Of a DNA stretch of 64,000 nucleotides, positions 41,501 through 51,100 are shown piece after piece. Source of the stretch: an uncultured Ruminococcus sp. (GTDB lineage Bacteria; Bacillota; Clostridia; Oscillospirales; Ruminococcaceae); contig CANQWR010000001.1 in the NCBI GenBank assembly GCA_947627625.1, forward strand, positions 186,001 through 250,000, in the 5' to 3' direction. Numbering within the stretch: the stretch's first letter is position 1; the number at the start of each line of letters is the position of its first letter. Position numbers and translations under genes: made by a program. A model generated the notes under the pieces. It was given only the letters and a program-made list of their open reading frames with translations. It did not search any database and was not told the DNA's origin.

Positions 41501-43653
41501 TCTTCCCAGAGTTCCGAAAAGGCAAAGCCCTCCGAACCATCGGGGAGAGTTGTCTCCATAGAGTATTTCTGACCGAGCAGGATAGTAGAACCCCATCTGT
41601 TTTTGTATTCGTCATTTTTGTGGAGTTCAATAAGACTGTCCAGCTTTTTCAGAGGCTCTGCAAAGTCGGCTTTGTTTTTCTTTGGGAAGTACCTTTGGAA
41701 AACCTTTTTGCACTCTTTTTCAAAATTTTTGTCACGGACGGGATTGTATGCGGAATTTTCGTCAAAAAGCCCGTAGCCGTAGACTTTTTCGGAGTTGTCG
41801 GAGTTTTTGATTTCGTCAATCAGAATTTTCTCCTTTGAAGTGGGAGTGGCTATAATGTCGGCGAGTTCGGCGAATTTACCGTAAATTTCGCCCTTTTCGG
41901 GGTTCTTTTTAATCTGGAGTATGATGTCAAGTCCCGCTGTACGCTTTTCCTCTTTTTTTGCGGAGACAAGGCGTTTTACGGTTTCAAGCAGGCTGTTGCT
42001 GTCCATAGTGAGCAGAATTTGTATTATATTTGAACGTATGTCCGCAGACTTGTATTTCAGCATACTTTCAAGCCTTGTGAAGTGTTCGGGGCGTAGGGAC
42101 TGTTTTGCGAGAATCTTGAAAGCCGTCTCACGGCAATATTCCTCACGGTCTGCACACTCATCAATCAGCGTGTTGAGCTGAATTTCCGTTTTTGGTTCTG
42201 AGAGGAGGAGTTCCACAAAGTTACTCCTTGTGCCGTATTCGCCGAGTTCAATTTCCCTGATTTTCGGGCATATTTCGTCAATTTTGTCGTTGTCCCCCAA
42301 GTAAGACGCAACATCGGCGAGCTTTTTGATTATGTCCGATTTGGAGAGAGTCTCCGCATTCCAAGGAAAGACACACGGGGAGAAGTCCACGGATTTTTTG
42401 TCGAGACTTTTGTACAAATTCAGGAGAATATCGTACAGCTTTTCGGCTTTCTCCTTATTGCCGAATATTTTTCTTTTCTTAATGTGTGTATCGTAGGGAA
42501 CGTTAAATAGCATCGGCACGGCAATCGCCATAACATCAGTCATTTCGGAGCAGTTCATGACGAGTTTTTCAGTGACATTTGCGGAAGCTATCCCAAATTC
42601 CCTTGTGACGAGAGCCGAGACGAGAATTTTGTGTCTGTCACCGCTTTCAATGAGACTGTCTATTTTTTTGACACACTCCACAATATCGGAGCAGGCATAG
42701 GACCAGAGTGCTATATATATTTTCAAAGTGTCACTGTCTTTAAGGCACTCCTCACGGAAATTGCTGTCATTCAGGCAGTTTATTATCAGTTCAAAAGTTT
42801 TTTTGGAAATTCTGTCAAGGTCTTTTACGTCAAAGGCGAGAATTGCCGTCCACGCTCCGACAGCACGTTTCACGGAGGAAAATCTGATCAAATCATTTTT
42901 ACTTATGATGTTCAGAATAGTCATATATGCGGACACAACGCCGTCGTCGCAGGTCTCACAGATAGCCTGACGCAAACCCTCCTGCAAGCGTCCCGCCGTG
43001 AGGAGTTTTCCGACGAGTTTGTGAAGTTCGGAGTTACCGCTCATAAAAACGCCCGAGAGAATACTGTGTGTAATCATTTCCGTACTGCCGTATCTGAGAG
43101 TTTCTGCGACATAGTTCACAACATCTTTGTCTCCCATATCAATCGTATAGGCGATGTCAAAGGGGTTTACATCATATGGATACTCCTCCATATAAGCGTT
43201 TTCCTCCCGAGTGAGATTGCCTTTGCACACGTCGAAAAACGACTTTTTGAACTGACGATTTTGATAGGCTTGAAAAATATTCATGATTTTGTCCACATAA
43301 TTGCAGTAACTTGCAGAGCGAAAAGGTCTCCTGTAATAGCTTACCGTGTAGGGGTATTTTATGCAGTTGTCCACCTGATAGAGAAAAGAGTCTCTGTGAC
43401 AGGGGAATATAATATTTTTTTCAAAGAGCCACTCACAGTTTTTTGTAAAAAATTCCGAGGGCTTTGAGTAAGTCTTGTTTTCAAGTCCGTCCACTAAATC
43501 CTGCATAAGTTCGCCGTCCATGCCCCTTGAAAACGCCTGTTGACTGTCGGTCAGAGAGTCAAAATCAGCAGACTGTTCTTTAAGAATTTTACGGCGGTAC
43601 TCGTTCGCAAGTTTTTTGCGTTCTTCACGCTCTTTGTTTGAAAGTTTTTCCAT
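38596..43653 (-). CDS. Very large DUF4132-domain protein
   Basis: 1685 residues from the ATG at 43653. Most of the chain is helical with HEAT-like repeats (for example LRPEHFTRLESMLKYKSADI). The last 350 residues are a DUF4132 domain: DLYTENSWHNYQKILFDKKI, KQPFKQVFRELY and the closing FLPFVDDDPKTSQIISEILL. DUF4132 occurs in E. coli YehI and MolR relatives; its biochemical role is unknown, and it is often near small partners or AAA ATPases. No signal peptide or membrane helix. It is preceded by a 139-residue gene five bases upstream, so the pair is an operon. Possibly a scaffold that senses protein or metal stress. Confidence 0.85.
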   Translation of the reverse strand: MEKLSNKEREERKKLANEYRRKILKEQSADFDSLTDSQQAFSRGMDGELMQDLVDGLENKTYSKPSEFFTKNCEWLFEKNIIFPCHRDSFLYQVDNCIKYPYTVSYYRRPFRSASYCNYVDKIMNIFQAYQNRQFKKSFFDVCKGNLTREENAYMEEYPYDVNPFDIAYTIDMGDKDVVNYVAETLRYGSTEMITHSILSGVFMSGNSELHKLVGKLLTAGRLQEGLRQAICETCDDGVVSAYMTILNIISKNDLIRFSSVKRAVGAWTAILAFDVKDLDRISKKTFELIINCLNDSNFREECLKDSDTLKIYIALWSYACSDIVECVKKIDSLIESGDRHKILVSALVTREFGIASANVTEKLVMNCSEMTDVMAIAVPMLFNVPYDTHIKKRKIFGNKEKAEKLYDILLNLYKSLDKKSVDFSPCVFPWNAETLSKSDIIKKLADVASYLGDNDKIDEICPKIREIELGEYGTRSNFVELLLSEPKTEIQLNTLIDECADREEYCRETAFKILAKQSLRPEHFTRLESMLKYKSADIRSNIIQILLTMDSNSLLETVKRLVSAKKEEKRTAGLDIILQIKKNPEKGEIYGKFAELADIIATPTSKEKILIDEIKNSDNSEKVYGYGLFDENSAYNPVRDKNFEKECKKVFQRYFPKKNKADFAEPLKKLDSLIELHKNDEYKNRWGSTILLGQKYSMETTLPDGSEGFAFSELWEDFYSHEIKTPEMLVRMFVFVNMLTNLDIIKEKNITIFGKEFSEDISLAYVYNINIILGYLVPKFAEKDLPYIGFHLSFALLDMKPSDIIAAVRKADKRAFFHSKSYYFDGEKVVETDGGVFAVFSYSPVNFFMNFERENNFEHYFAVSFMLAEKTGFFELVKGKYDKFYNNVCYSCPGTTDFLRACYLGIISEDYLYRHIFEFMPERQKSISAISEIVSFYRDMNRKQSNRRQGYLWYNRGFSIRNLLGLGTDEKIEITPEKKPLIEFVVSVYEKISKIILDTELKRGDTPSEFTDFVNGFCRIYGLEYFVKILTALGKDTLVRSIWSVPDNADKKTSLSYLLGVCVPNQDDSAEKLRELLKNTDITEKRLVESALYAPQWIDIVRDYLGWEGFKSACYYFIAHMNERVSDSTKAVIAKYTPISSEDLMSGAFDINWFKDAYETIGEERFGIIYDSAKYISDGAKHSRARKYADAVMDRLDKSEIVKNITEKRNKDTLIAYSLIPLKSKKDLTERYLLLQDFKKQSSQFGSQRKASEGKAVEIAMQNLAENAGYQDVTRLTLSMETKLFDDIKPLLDFSQIDDISVRLSIDDFGKTSVECVKNGKTLKSVPAKYKKHEKILELNEVKKQLTEQYRRTKIMLEQSMEDRVSFTAGEIDLLTGNPVINSLIKNLVYISDGKSGFFENMSLVSHSGEVLPLDKKSGLIIAHPFDLYTENSWHNYQKILFDKKIKQPFKQVFRELYVKTADEVDMYNSMRYSGNQIQPAKTVACLKSRRWIADTEDGLQKVYYKENIIARIYALADWFSPADIEAPTLEWVEFSDRKTGKPIKIKDIPDIIFSEVMRDVDLAVSVAHAGDVDPETSHSTIEMRKAICEFTMPLFKLENVTFTKNHALISGQIADYSVHLGSGVVHIQGGPMINVLPVHSQHRGKIFLPFVDDDPKTSQIISEILLFADDKSIKDPFILDQIR

Positions 43654-43658
43654 AATAA

Positions 43659-44078
43659 TCACCACATTCTTCCTGTAAGCATAGTCAGTCTTATAAAAGT
43701 GAGGGAATCTCCCTCTTTGAGATTTATTTCCGAATCGAGCTTTGTGAGTTCGGAGTTGTCCAGAAAAACACGGTAGAGACCGTCATTGAAACTCTGCAAA
43801 GCGTTGAGGATTGCGGAGTTTTCGTCCTGGATTTTGTCGCTGTAGACTATCCCGAAAGCTATTTTGCCGATTTCGGAGAATTTCCGAATGTCCTCCTGAG
43901 AGAGGACTTTTTGCCCGTCCTGTCCTGCGAGGACTTTTTTGTTGTAGTCCCTCACGCACATCTGAACCGTCTGAGTTATGAGTTCACGGAGAGTAGGCGG
44001 GAGAGGGGAGTAGTCAAAATCCACGGGAGCGATTTTTTTACGGCTTCCGAGAGTTTTTACGTTTATTTTTACTATCAT
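43659..44078 (-). CDS. Small protein upstream of the DUF4132 gene
   Basis: 139 residues, starting at the ATG 44078 with GGAG upstream. A longer frame through the G-rich repeat (to 44243) is rejected. The sequence begins MIVKINVKTLGSRKKI and has a central helical region and acidic C-terminal half (KEGDSLTFIRLTMLTGRMW at the end). No domain recognised. The start-strand and C-terminal strand pattern suggests a compact alpha/beta protein. Its stop is five bases from the DUF4132 start, so a dedicated partner role is inferred. Confidence 0.72.
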   Translation of the reverse strand: MIVKINVKTLGSRKKIAPVDFDYSPLPPTLRELITQTVQMCVRDYNKKVLAGQDGQKVLSQEDIRKFSEIGKIAFGIVYSDKIQDENSAILNALQSFNDGLYRVFLDNSELTKLDSEINLKEGDSLTFIRLTMLTGRMW

Positions 44079-44116
44079 AATTAACTCCATATAAATATTT
44101 TGACTTTGATTTTGGG

Positions 44117-44180
44117 TTTCGGGAACAATGTCCCTTATCGTCCTAATGGGGGCTTGGGGGGTGAAGTCCCTAATCGTTCC
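44117..44180. repeat. G-rich repeat, short copy C
   Basis: Contains CCCTTATCGTCCTAATGGGG and GGCTTGGGGGGTGAAGTCCC, matching a sub-unit of the longer repeats at 14409 and 52110. It sits just upstream of the small gene and may have supplied part of its leader. Confidence 0.75.
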
Positions 44181-44251
44181 ACTAAAAAAATTATACCACA
44201 AAAACATATGTGCTGTCAAGAGAGTTTCCAAAAAAATTTCCAAAATAAAAA

Positions 44252-44277
44252 ACCGGCACAGATTTTACTGCACCGGT
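44252..44277 (-). terminator. Terminator of prs
   Basis: Ten-pair stem with two G-U pairs (ACCGGCACAG with CTGCACCGGT), followed on the minus strand by TTTTTTATTTTG. Confidence 0.83.
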
Positions 44278-44289
44278 CTTGTTGTACTC

Positions 44290-45432
44290 TTATTTCATGT
44301 TGTACTTTTTCAGAAGATTGTCTATTTTCTGGTGGGGGTCGAGAATGGTACTTATCGAAATATCGTGGTTTATAGCTTCAATGAAGTACGCTATGTACTT
44401 GGAGACATCTACCTCGTGGAACCACTCACGGCTAAGCAGTTCGGGAGTTCTGTAAGTGAGATTAGTACCGAAAACGCCGTCAATTATGCCGTCACTGTAA
44501 GCCTTGTCGAATTTTTCAAGACCGTTTGTGAATATGGCGTAAGTCGCATATGTGAAAATTCTCCCCGCTTTTCTCTCTTTGAGATTGTAAGCCAGATCGA
44601 GCATTGACTCTCCCGAAGAAATAATATCATCGGCGACAAAAATGTCTTTTCCCTCCACACTGTTTCCGAGATATTCGTGTGCGACAATGGGATTCCTGCC
44701 GTTGACAATCTGTGAGTAGTCACGCCTTTTGTAGAACATACCCATATCAACACCCAGCACAGAGGCGTAGTACATATTTCTGTTGAGTGCGCCCTCGTCG
44801 GGTGACACCACCATAAACTTGTCCTTTGTGTAGCTTATGCCCTGAATTTCTCTGAGAAGAGTTTTAAGAACCTGATATGTAGGCATAACGTTGTCAAAGC
44901 CCATAAGCGGTATGGCGTTCTGGACCCTCGGATCGTGGGCGTCAAAAGTGACTATATTTGAAACTCCCATGGATTCGAGTTCCTGTAAAGCACAGGCACA
45001 GTCGAGGGACTCTCTGTAGCTTCTCCTGTGCTGTCTGCCACCGTACAGAATAGGCATAATGACGTTTATCCTGTGGGCTTTACCGCTTGCAGCCTGAATA
45101 ATTCTCTTCAGATCCTGATAGTGGTCATCGGGTGACATTGAGTTCTGCATACCGAAGTAGTTGTACTTTACATTGTAGTTTCCCACATCGACTATGATAA
45201 ACAGGTCCTTTCCTCTGACTGTGGACTTTATGAGACCCTTTGCGTCTCCCGACGAAAATCTCGGACACTCGCTCTCTATGAGGAAGCTGTCGACGCTGTG
45301 TCCCGCCTCGCCTGCCCATTTTACAAGGTAGCCGTTTATCTTGTCTCCCAGTTCTGTAACGCTGTTCATGGCGATAATGCCTATCGGAGCGGGGGATTCT
45401 GTTTTGAGTATGTTTTCACTTGAAACTGCCAT
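44290..45432 (-). CDS. prs: Ribose-phosphate pyrophosphokinase
   Basis: 380 residues, ATG with AAAGGA upstream (an ATG five codons earlier lies inside that site). Conserved features include PILYGGRQHRRSYRES, TFDAHDPRVQNAIP and the PRPP loop VADDIISSGESMLD. It transfers pyrophosphate from ATP to ribose 5-phosphate, giving PRPP for nucleotide, His and Trp synthesis. The N-terminal 35 residues differ from the standard 315-residue enzyme, and the length is greater, which places it in the longer, divergent Clostridia form. It follows the inorganic pyrophosphatase gene by 31 bases in the same transcript. Confidence 0.92.
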   Translation of the reverse strand: MAVSSENILKTESPAPIGIIAMNSVTELGDKINGYLVKWAGEAGHSVDSFLIESECPRFSSGDAKGLIKSTVRGKDLFIIVDVGNYNVKYNYFGMQNSMSPDDHYQDLKRIIQAASGKAHRINVIMPILYGGRQHRRSYRESLDCACALQELESMGVSNIVTFDAHDPRVQNAIPLMGFDNVMPTYQVLKTLLREIQGISYTKDKFMVVSPDEGALNRNMYYASVLGVDMGMFYKRRDYSQIVNGRNPIVAHEYLGNSVEGKDIFVADDIISSGESMLDLAYNLKERKAGRIFTYATYAIFTNGLEKFDKAYSDGIIDGVFGTNLTYRTPELLSREWFHEVDVSKYIAYFIEAINHDISISTILDPHQKIDNLLKKYNMK

Positions 45433-45463
45433 AAAAATTCCTTTCACTTTATGTTATTGCGGA

Positions 45464-45997
45464 TTACTTGCAAAAATTTTCGATATAGTTGTTTATATCG
45501 TTTGCAATTATCTCCTTTGCACCTTCTGCGTGGTCTACTTCATTGACATCGGTCGTCTTTCTCTCAAGTTCCTTGTAGACCGTAAAGAAGTGGGTCATCT
45601 CGTCAAAGACGTGTTTCGGGAGCTGTTCTATGTCCATATACATATTGTAGTTGGGATCATCGAACGGAATAGCGATAATTTTGTTGTCGTGATGACCGTT
45701 GTCGAGCATATGGATGACACCTATCGGATAGCACCTGACGAGAGTGAGAGGCATAAGTCTCTCGGAACAGAGGACAAGCACGTCAAGGGGGTCGTTGTCA
45801 TCGGAGTAGGTACGGGGGATAAAGCCGTAGTTTGCGGGGTAGTGAGTGGACGTGTGGAGAATGCGGTCCATTTTTATGAAACCTGTCTCCTTGTCAAGCT
45901 CGTACTTTATTTTGCTTCCTTTTCCGATTTCAATGACGGCATAAAAGGAGTCCGGGCTTATTCTTTTGGGATTCATGTCGTGCCAGATATTTTTCAT
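45464..45997 (-). CDS. ppa: Inorganic pyrophosphatase (family I)
   Basis: 177 residues, starting at the ATG with GAGGAGGG upstream. Family I signatures are clear: VIEIGKGSKIKYELDKETG, PANYGFIPRT and NDPLDVLVL, the last carrying the metal-binding aspartates. It hydrolyses pyrophosphate and so drives biosynthetic reactions. It is the first gene of a ppa-prs operon; a stand-alone pair of these is sensible because PRPP use releases pyrophosphate. A longer frame to 46063 has no ribosome site. Confidence 0.95.
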   Translation of the reverse strand: MKNIWHDMNPKRISPDSFYAVIEIGKGSKIKYELDKETGFIKMDRILHTSTHYPANYGFIPRTYSDDNDPLDVLVLCSERLMPLTLVRCYPIGVIHMLDNGHHDNKIIAIPFDDPNYNMYMDIEQLPKHVFDEMTHFFTVYKELERKTTDVNEVDHAEGAKEIIANDINNYIENFCK

Positions 45998-46089
45998 ATC
46001 GGAAACCCTCCTCGGATATATTTTTGAACGGCAGTTTTCCTCATATAGTCGGGACGACTGCAATTCTTTTGAGTACTATACTATATTTT

Positions 46090-46117
46090 AGTATACCATC
46101 TTTTTTCAATTTGTCAA
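46090..46117 (-). promoter_or_regulatory. Promoter of ppa-prs
   Basis: Minus strand TTGACA (46117-46112), 16-base spacer, TATACT (46095-46090). An inverted repeat, ATACTA and TAGTAT, overlaps and follows the -10 box, which could be an operator. Confidence 0.65.
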
Positions 46118-46222
46118 TACGGGGCGGAATTTTCGTCAATATGATATATTTTATCACCAATAGACAAGATTTTCGATTTATTATTACTATATTTTTTTAT
46201 ACGGCTGTCGTGAAACAGGCTA

Positions 46223-46251
46223 TTGACTTTTTTGTAAAAAAATGCTATAAT
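46223..46251 (+). promoter_or_regulatory. Promoter of the SCP2 gene
   Basis: TTGACT (46223-46228), 17-base spacer, TATAAT (46246-46251) with an extended -10 TGC before it. Confidence 0.85.
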
Positions 46252-46304
46252 AAAATCTGTCCTCAGAGGGGACTATAATAAAAACGGACAGGAGTGATAA
46301 AAAA

Positions 46305-46619
46305 ATGAGTTTTGAAGAGATTCTTGCAAGCGTAAGAGAGAGGGCAAAGGGAGCAGACGTATCCGAAGTGGGATTCCTTGCTGTTCAGGTAACTCTCACA
46401 GACTGTGGTGTGTTCTACATTGAGGTCAAGGACGGCAGAGTTAATATCGAGCCGTATGAGTACATCGACAGGAACTGTGAGCTTGTCCTCACACCTGAGA
46501 ACTTCTGCAAGATTATGGACGGAAGTCTTGACGCTGTAAAGGCGTTTACTGTCGGCAAGCTGAAAGTGAACGGCGACCTCGGAAAGGCTTTGGAGTTCTC
46601 CAAAATAATCAAGAAGTAA
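46305..46619 (+). CDS. SCP2-domain small lipid-binding protein
   Basis: 104 residues, ATG with GGAGTG upstream. The pattern VFYIEVKDGRVNIEPYEYIDRNCELVLTP followed by CKIMDGSLDAVKAFTVGKLKVNGDLGKAL matches SCP-2 sterol-carrier domains, which bind hydrophobic ligands. Bacterial members are single-domain, cytoplasmic and of unknown ligand. It has its own strong promoter and a small hairpin with TTTTT after it. It is not in an operon with ldh. Confidence 0.9.
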   Translation: MSFEEILASVRERAKGADVSEVGFLAVQVTLTDCGVFYIEVKDGRVNIEPYEYIDRNCELVLTPENFCKIMDGSLDAVKAFTVGKLKVNGDLGKALEFSKIIKK

Positions 46620-46681
46620 ATTCAAGACGGCAAGAACCGTGACGGCGTGGTGAGATATGAAATTGTTATGAAACTGTTTTT

Positions 46682-46704
46682 CCGTGCTGTCACGGGGAAT
46701 TTTT
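46682..46704 (+). terminator. Probable terminator of the SCP2 gene
   Basis: Short stem CCGTG/CACGG with a CTGT loop followed by GGAATTTTT; modest strength. Confidence 0.6.
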
Positions 46705-46727
46705 AAGCGGAGGGAAATTTTTTTACT

Positions 46728-47681
46728 ATGAACACCGATACGAGAAAAGTGGTCCTTATAGGTACGGGAATGGTGGGAATGAGTTTTGCTTACTCACTTG
46801 TAAATCAGGGTGGGATATGCAATGAACTTGTCCTGATAGACATAAACAGGGAGCGTGCAAACGGTGAGGCTATGGATCTGAATCACGGTCTTGCGTTTGC
46901 GAAGTCCAACATGAAGATATACGCAGGAAATTACCATGACTGCAAAGATGCCGATATAGTAGTCATTTCGGCAGGTGTCGCCCAGAAAGACGGCGAGACA
47001 CGTCTTGACTTGCTTCAAAGAAATACGGAAGTTTTTCGCTCTATAGTGATACCTGTTGTGCGTTCGGGCTTTGACGGAATATTTCTTGTTGCGACAAATC
47101 CCGTTGACATTATGACAAGGGTGACTTATGAACTGTCACGCTTTGGTGCAGGACGTGTAATAGGTACGGGTACTTCTCTCGATACGGCAAGACTTCGCTA
47201 TCTTTTGGGGGACTATTTCACTGTAGACCCGAAAAATATTCACGCCTATGTGATAGGTGAACACGGTGACAGCGAATTTGTACCGCTGTCTCAGGTCATG
47301 CTTGCAACAAAACAGGTTTCGGTCATTCTGGACGACGATTCAAACGACTACAGCAGGGAGAATATGCAGAAAATAGAGGAGCAGGTGAGGACTTCCGCAT
47401 ATAAAATAATTCAGGCTAAGAGTGCCACTTATTACGGCATAGGTATGGCTATGACAAGGATAGTGCGGACGATTCTCGGCGATGAAAACAGCGTCCTGAC
47501 GGTCTCGGCAAAACTTTGCGGGGAGTACGGTGTCAGGGACGTTTTTGCGGGAGTGCCCTGTATTATCGGCAGAAACGGCATAAAGGAAATTGTTGAACTG
47601 TCGCTGACGGACGGTGAAAGAGAAAAATTTCTGGATTCGTGCAGGATTCTTGAGGAGAACTTTGAGGGAGTCAGAATTTAG
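46728..47681 (+). CDS. ldh: L-lactate dehydrogenase
   Basis: 317 residues, ATG about 10 bases after GGAGGG. NAD-binding GTGMVG near 12-17; the loop Q86 with R92 (VAQKDGETRLD) is the specificity segment for pyruvate over oxaloacetate; the catalytic His is H179 in IGEHGDSE. It reduces pyruvate to L-lactate during fermentation, as expected of an anaerobe, and may be activated by fructose-1,6-bisphosphate like other Firmicute enzymes. A terminator hairpin with a long T run lies 40 bases after the stop. Confidence 0.95.
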   Translation: MNTDTRKVVLIGTGMVGMSFAYSLVNQGGICNELVLIDINRERANGEAMDLNHGLAFAKSNMKIYAGNYHDCKDADIVVISAGVAQKDGETRLDLLQRNTEVFRSIVIPVVRSGFDGIFLVATNPVDIMTRVTYELSRFGAGRVIGTGTSLDTARLRYLLGDYFTVDPKNIHAYVIGEHGDSEFVPLSQVMLATKQVSVILDDDSNDYSRENMQKIEEQVRTSAYKIIQAKSATYYGIGMAMTRIVRTILGDENSVLTVSAKLCGEYGVRDVFAGVPCIIGRNGIKEIVELSLTDGEREKFLDSCRILEENFEGVRI

Positions 47682-47721
47682 GATTTCAGTGAAAATTTCG
47701 CCCCACGACTTAAGAACGGCA

Positions 47722-47757
47722 GGGGGAACTTTTTTTCCCCTATTGTTTTTTTATTTT
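47722..47757 (+). terminator. Terminator of ldh
   Basis: GGGGAA pairs with TTCCCC, followed by TATTGTTTTTTTATTTTT. Confidence 0.8.
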
Positions 47758-47795
47758 TGAGTTTAAGTTAAAATAAAATAATTTTTCCGCACCTA

Positions 47796-47824
47796 TTGAC
47801 ATTTGAATTTTTTTGTGATATAAT
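47796..47824 (+). promoter_or_regulatory. Promoter of tRNA-Pro
   Basis: TTGACA (47796-47801), 17-base spacer, TATAAT (47819-47824): perfect consensus, 12 bases before the tRNA. Confidence 0.92.
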
Positions 47825-47836
47825 ACATTTTGTTGA

Positions 47837-47910
47837 CGAGGTGTGGCTCAGTTTGGTAGAGTACTACGTTCGGGACGTAGGGGCCGCAGGTTCAAATCCT
47901 GTCACCTCGA
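47837..47910 (+). tRNA. tRNA-Pro (anticodon CGG)
   Basis: Acceptor CGAGGTG pairs with CACCTCG (C1-G72, typical of bacterial tRNA-Pro), anticodon loop TTCGGGA, TpsiC arm GGTTCAAATCC. CCA is not encoded. Single-gene transcript. Confidence 0.94.
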
Positions 47911-47927
47911 TTTTTTTATTTGAAAAC

Positions 47928-47968
47928 CGCTGTATTTCGTAGAGTATACGGAGTACGGCGTTTTTTTT
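47928..47968 (+). terminator. Terminator of tRNA-Pro
   Basis: A 14-pair stem with several G-U pairs (from CGCTGTATTTCGTA to TACGGAGTACGGCG) and a five-base loop, followed by eight T. Confidence 0.85.
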
Positions 47969-48162
47969 GTTTCACTGTACAACTCTTGTCGAAAAAACAA
48001 TGTAAAGAAATTACCATTTTAGACAAAATAATGATATTTTTTCGTAAAATTTTGTGTTATAATAAAATTGTGAATTTTGTATGAACTGCCGGCAGAGGAC
48101 GTTTCTGTCAGGCAATTAAATAAATTATATCAATAAAATCAAACGAAAAGGGGAGAGTTGTT

Positions 48163-51100
48163 GTGAAAATGAAAAAGATGACGGCAACACTGACAGCTAT
48201 TCTTTGCATGGCAGGGTGTTTGACTTCGTTCCCGGAGATGGGTACTGCAAAGGCTGCGGAAGCTGTTCATAATGATTTTGAAGTCAATTATGACGGCTGG
48301 TACAGCAATGCAGAAGAGGTCAGCCTGACCGCTGAGAACGGCATGGGCTACGAAAATTCAAGAGGTATGCACATAAGCGGACGTACCGACCCACAGGAGG
48401 GTGCGTCTTCCTCAAAAGGTTTCTATCTGTACGGCGGTACAGCTTATACCTACAGCGTACAGGTAAAGAGCGAGACGGACGAGACATTCCATGTCTCTCT
48501 GCTGACAATCGACAGGGAGACAGGTGAGGAAAAGCTCACGGAACTGATTTCCGAGAACGTCAAGGCGGGCGAGTGGACGGAGCTTTCCGCAAAGTATACA
48601 GCACCTGAAAATTCCTATGAATTTAAGCTGACTATCACCACAGACAGCACGGAGGACTTCTGGTTCGACTCGGTCAAAATTTCCACAAAGGAGTCAGTAA
48701 ATACCGTATCTGCCGCTTCCACGGAAAAAGGTCTGAAGGACGAATTTGCGAACTACTTCCGTGTCGGCAACATCCTGAACGGCGGAACTGTCAAGAATGA
48801 CGCAATTACGGCAATAGTTCTCAAGGACTTCAACTCAATTGAGTGCGAAAACGAGTTAAAGCCCGATGCAACTCTTGTACAGAGCCAGAGCAGTAACACG
48901 AATATAGGTGTGTCGCTGAACAGTGCTTCTGCAATTATGGACTTCTGTGTTCAGAATAACATTGCCATGAGGGGACACACTTTTGTGTGGTACAGTCAGA
49001 CGCCATCGTGGTTCTTTAAGGAGAACTTCAACGCAAGCGGTGCATGGGTAGACAAAAGCACTATGGACGGTCGTATGGAGAGCTACATCAAGAATATGTT
49101 CTCCGCTATCGAGACACAGTACCCCGCTTTGAACCTGTACGCCTATGACGTTGCAAACGAGTGTATCAGTGACGACTCCAACAGGAGCGGCGTAAACGGC
49201 GGTGCAAGAGAAGCGGGTGACGGCAATGTGACGGGAGGTACTTCCGCATGGGTTTCCGTGTACGGAAATAACGATTTCGTTGAAAAGGCTTTCACCTATG
49301 CGAGAAAATACGCACCCGAGGGCTGTGACCTCTACTACAATGACTATAACGAATATTGGGACCACAAGCGTGATGCAATTTACAATATGTGCAAGTCACT
49401 GTACGAAAAGGGCTTGCTTGACGGTGTGGGAATGCAGTCCCATATACCTGCAAATGCGACAGGTTTTGCGGGTACGGATTCGTATATTGAAGCAATGCAC
49501 AAATATTTGTCAATAGGCTGTGATGTACAGGTTACAGAACTTGACATAAGTGTGGAGAACGGCAAGTACTCCTACACCGACCAGGCAAACAAGTACAAGG
49601 CGATTTTTCAGGCGGCTATGGATTACAACAAAAATCCCACTTCTGACGGACGTGTGACAGCGGTCTGCATTTGGGGACCAAATGACGCAAATTCGTGGCT
49701 TTCTGCGGGTTCAAACGCACTTCTCTATGACGCTGACAACAAGCCCAAGGAGGCTTACACGGCATTGACTTCTATGATACCGCAATCCGAGTGGGGAGAC
49801 GGTTCTGCACCCTCTACAGGCGGAGACAGCGGCGGTTCAAAAGTCGAGCCGAACGAGTACGGTTGGTACTTCCACCACCGTTTTGAGGGCGACACGGACG
49901 GTTGGAGCGGCAGAGGTCCGACGACTGTCGAGAGCAGTGGTGCAGAGGCGTATATCGAGAGCAAGTCGCTTTATGTGGACGGCAGAACGGCTGCATGGAA
50001 CGGTGCAAGCTATGGTCTGAACGCAAAGACATTTGTACCTGGTGAGGAGTTCAGTTTCAGCGTGAATGTACTCTACAAAGACGGCGGTGCTACCGATACT
50101 TTCTATCTGAAACTGGAGTACACCGATGCGAATGGTGAGACACAGTATGACAGCATTGCAGAGGCGACAACTGCCAAGGGCGAGTGGGTACAGCTTGCCA
50201 ATAAGAATTATAAAATCCCGTCAGACGCTTCAAATATGCGTATATATGTGGAGACAGCTGACAGCACCAACAGTTTCTACATGGACGAGGCAATCGGTGC
50301 AATAGGCGGCACGAGTATCAGCGGAGCAGGCGGGGGAATAGTCCCCGATACAGGTACGGATACCGATACCGATGTTGATGTTGTCTATGGTGACGTTGAC
50401 GGAGACGGTGTTGTCACGGCTTTTGACATGGTTGGTGCAAGAAAAGGTCTCCTCAACGGATTTGCGGACAAAGTTGCCGAAAAGAGTGCAGATGTCAACA
50501 AGAGCGGCAAAGTAGATGTATCAGACCTTGTGCTGCTGGAGAAATATATTCTCGGTGCTGTTGATGAGTTCCCGACAGACGGACAGCAAACGGAGACTCC
50601 CTCTGAGACACCCTCGGACACACCTCCTGTAGCTTCTACCGTTGACACGGCAAAAATGGAGTCGATTTTCGCAGCCGTCAAACCTGCTGCAAGCTATAAA
50701 AAAGACGGCGAAAACAATCCGCTCTACACACAGAGATTCGGTGCAGACCCGGGCGTTATGGAGTACAACGGCAGAGTTTACGTCTATATGACAAATGATG
50801 TCATTGAGTACGATTCAAACGGCAATGTGGCAGAAAACACCTATGCCCTTGTCAACAAGATAAACGTCATTTCCTCCGACGATATGGTTAACTGGACAGA
50901 CCACGGCTATATTGAAGTCGCAGGACAAAATGGTGTTGCAAAGTGGGCGACCTGTTCATGGGCACCCTGTGCGGCACACAAGACTATAAACGGCAAGGAA
51001 AAATTTTTCCTCTACTTCTGCAATGGCGGTAACGGCGTGAGTGTCTTGACTGCTGACAGTCCGACAGGTCCCTGGACCGATCCGCTCGGCAAGGCACTTA

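Noticed and set aside
38596..43665. Plus-strand frames of up to about 280 residues opposite the DUF4132 gene
   Set aside because: Antisense shadows of a long A/T-balanced coding frame; no ribosome sites or domain motifs.
44079..44243. Longer form of the small DUF4132 partner
   Set aside because: The extra N-terminus lies in repeat copy C; the ATG at 44078 has its own GGAG.
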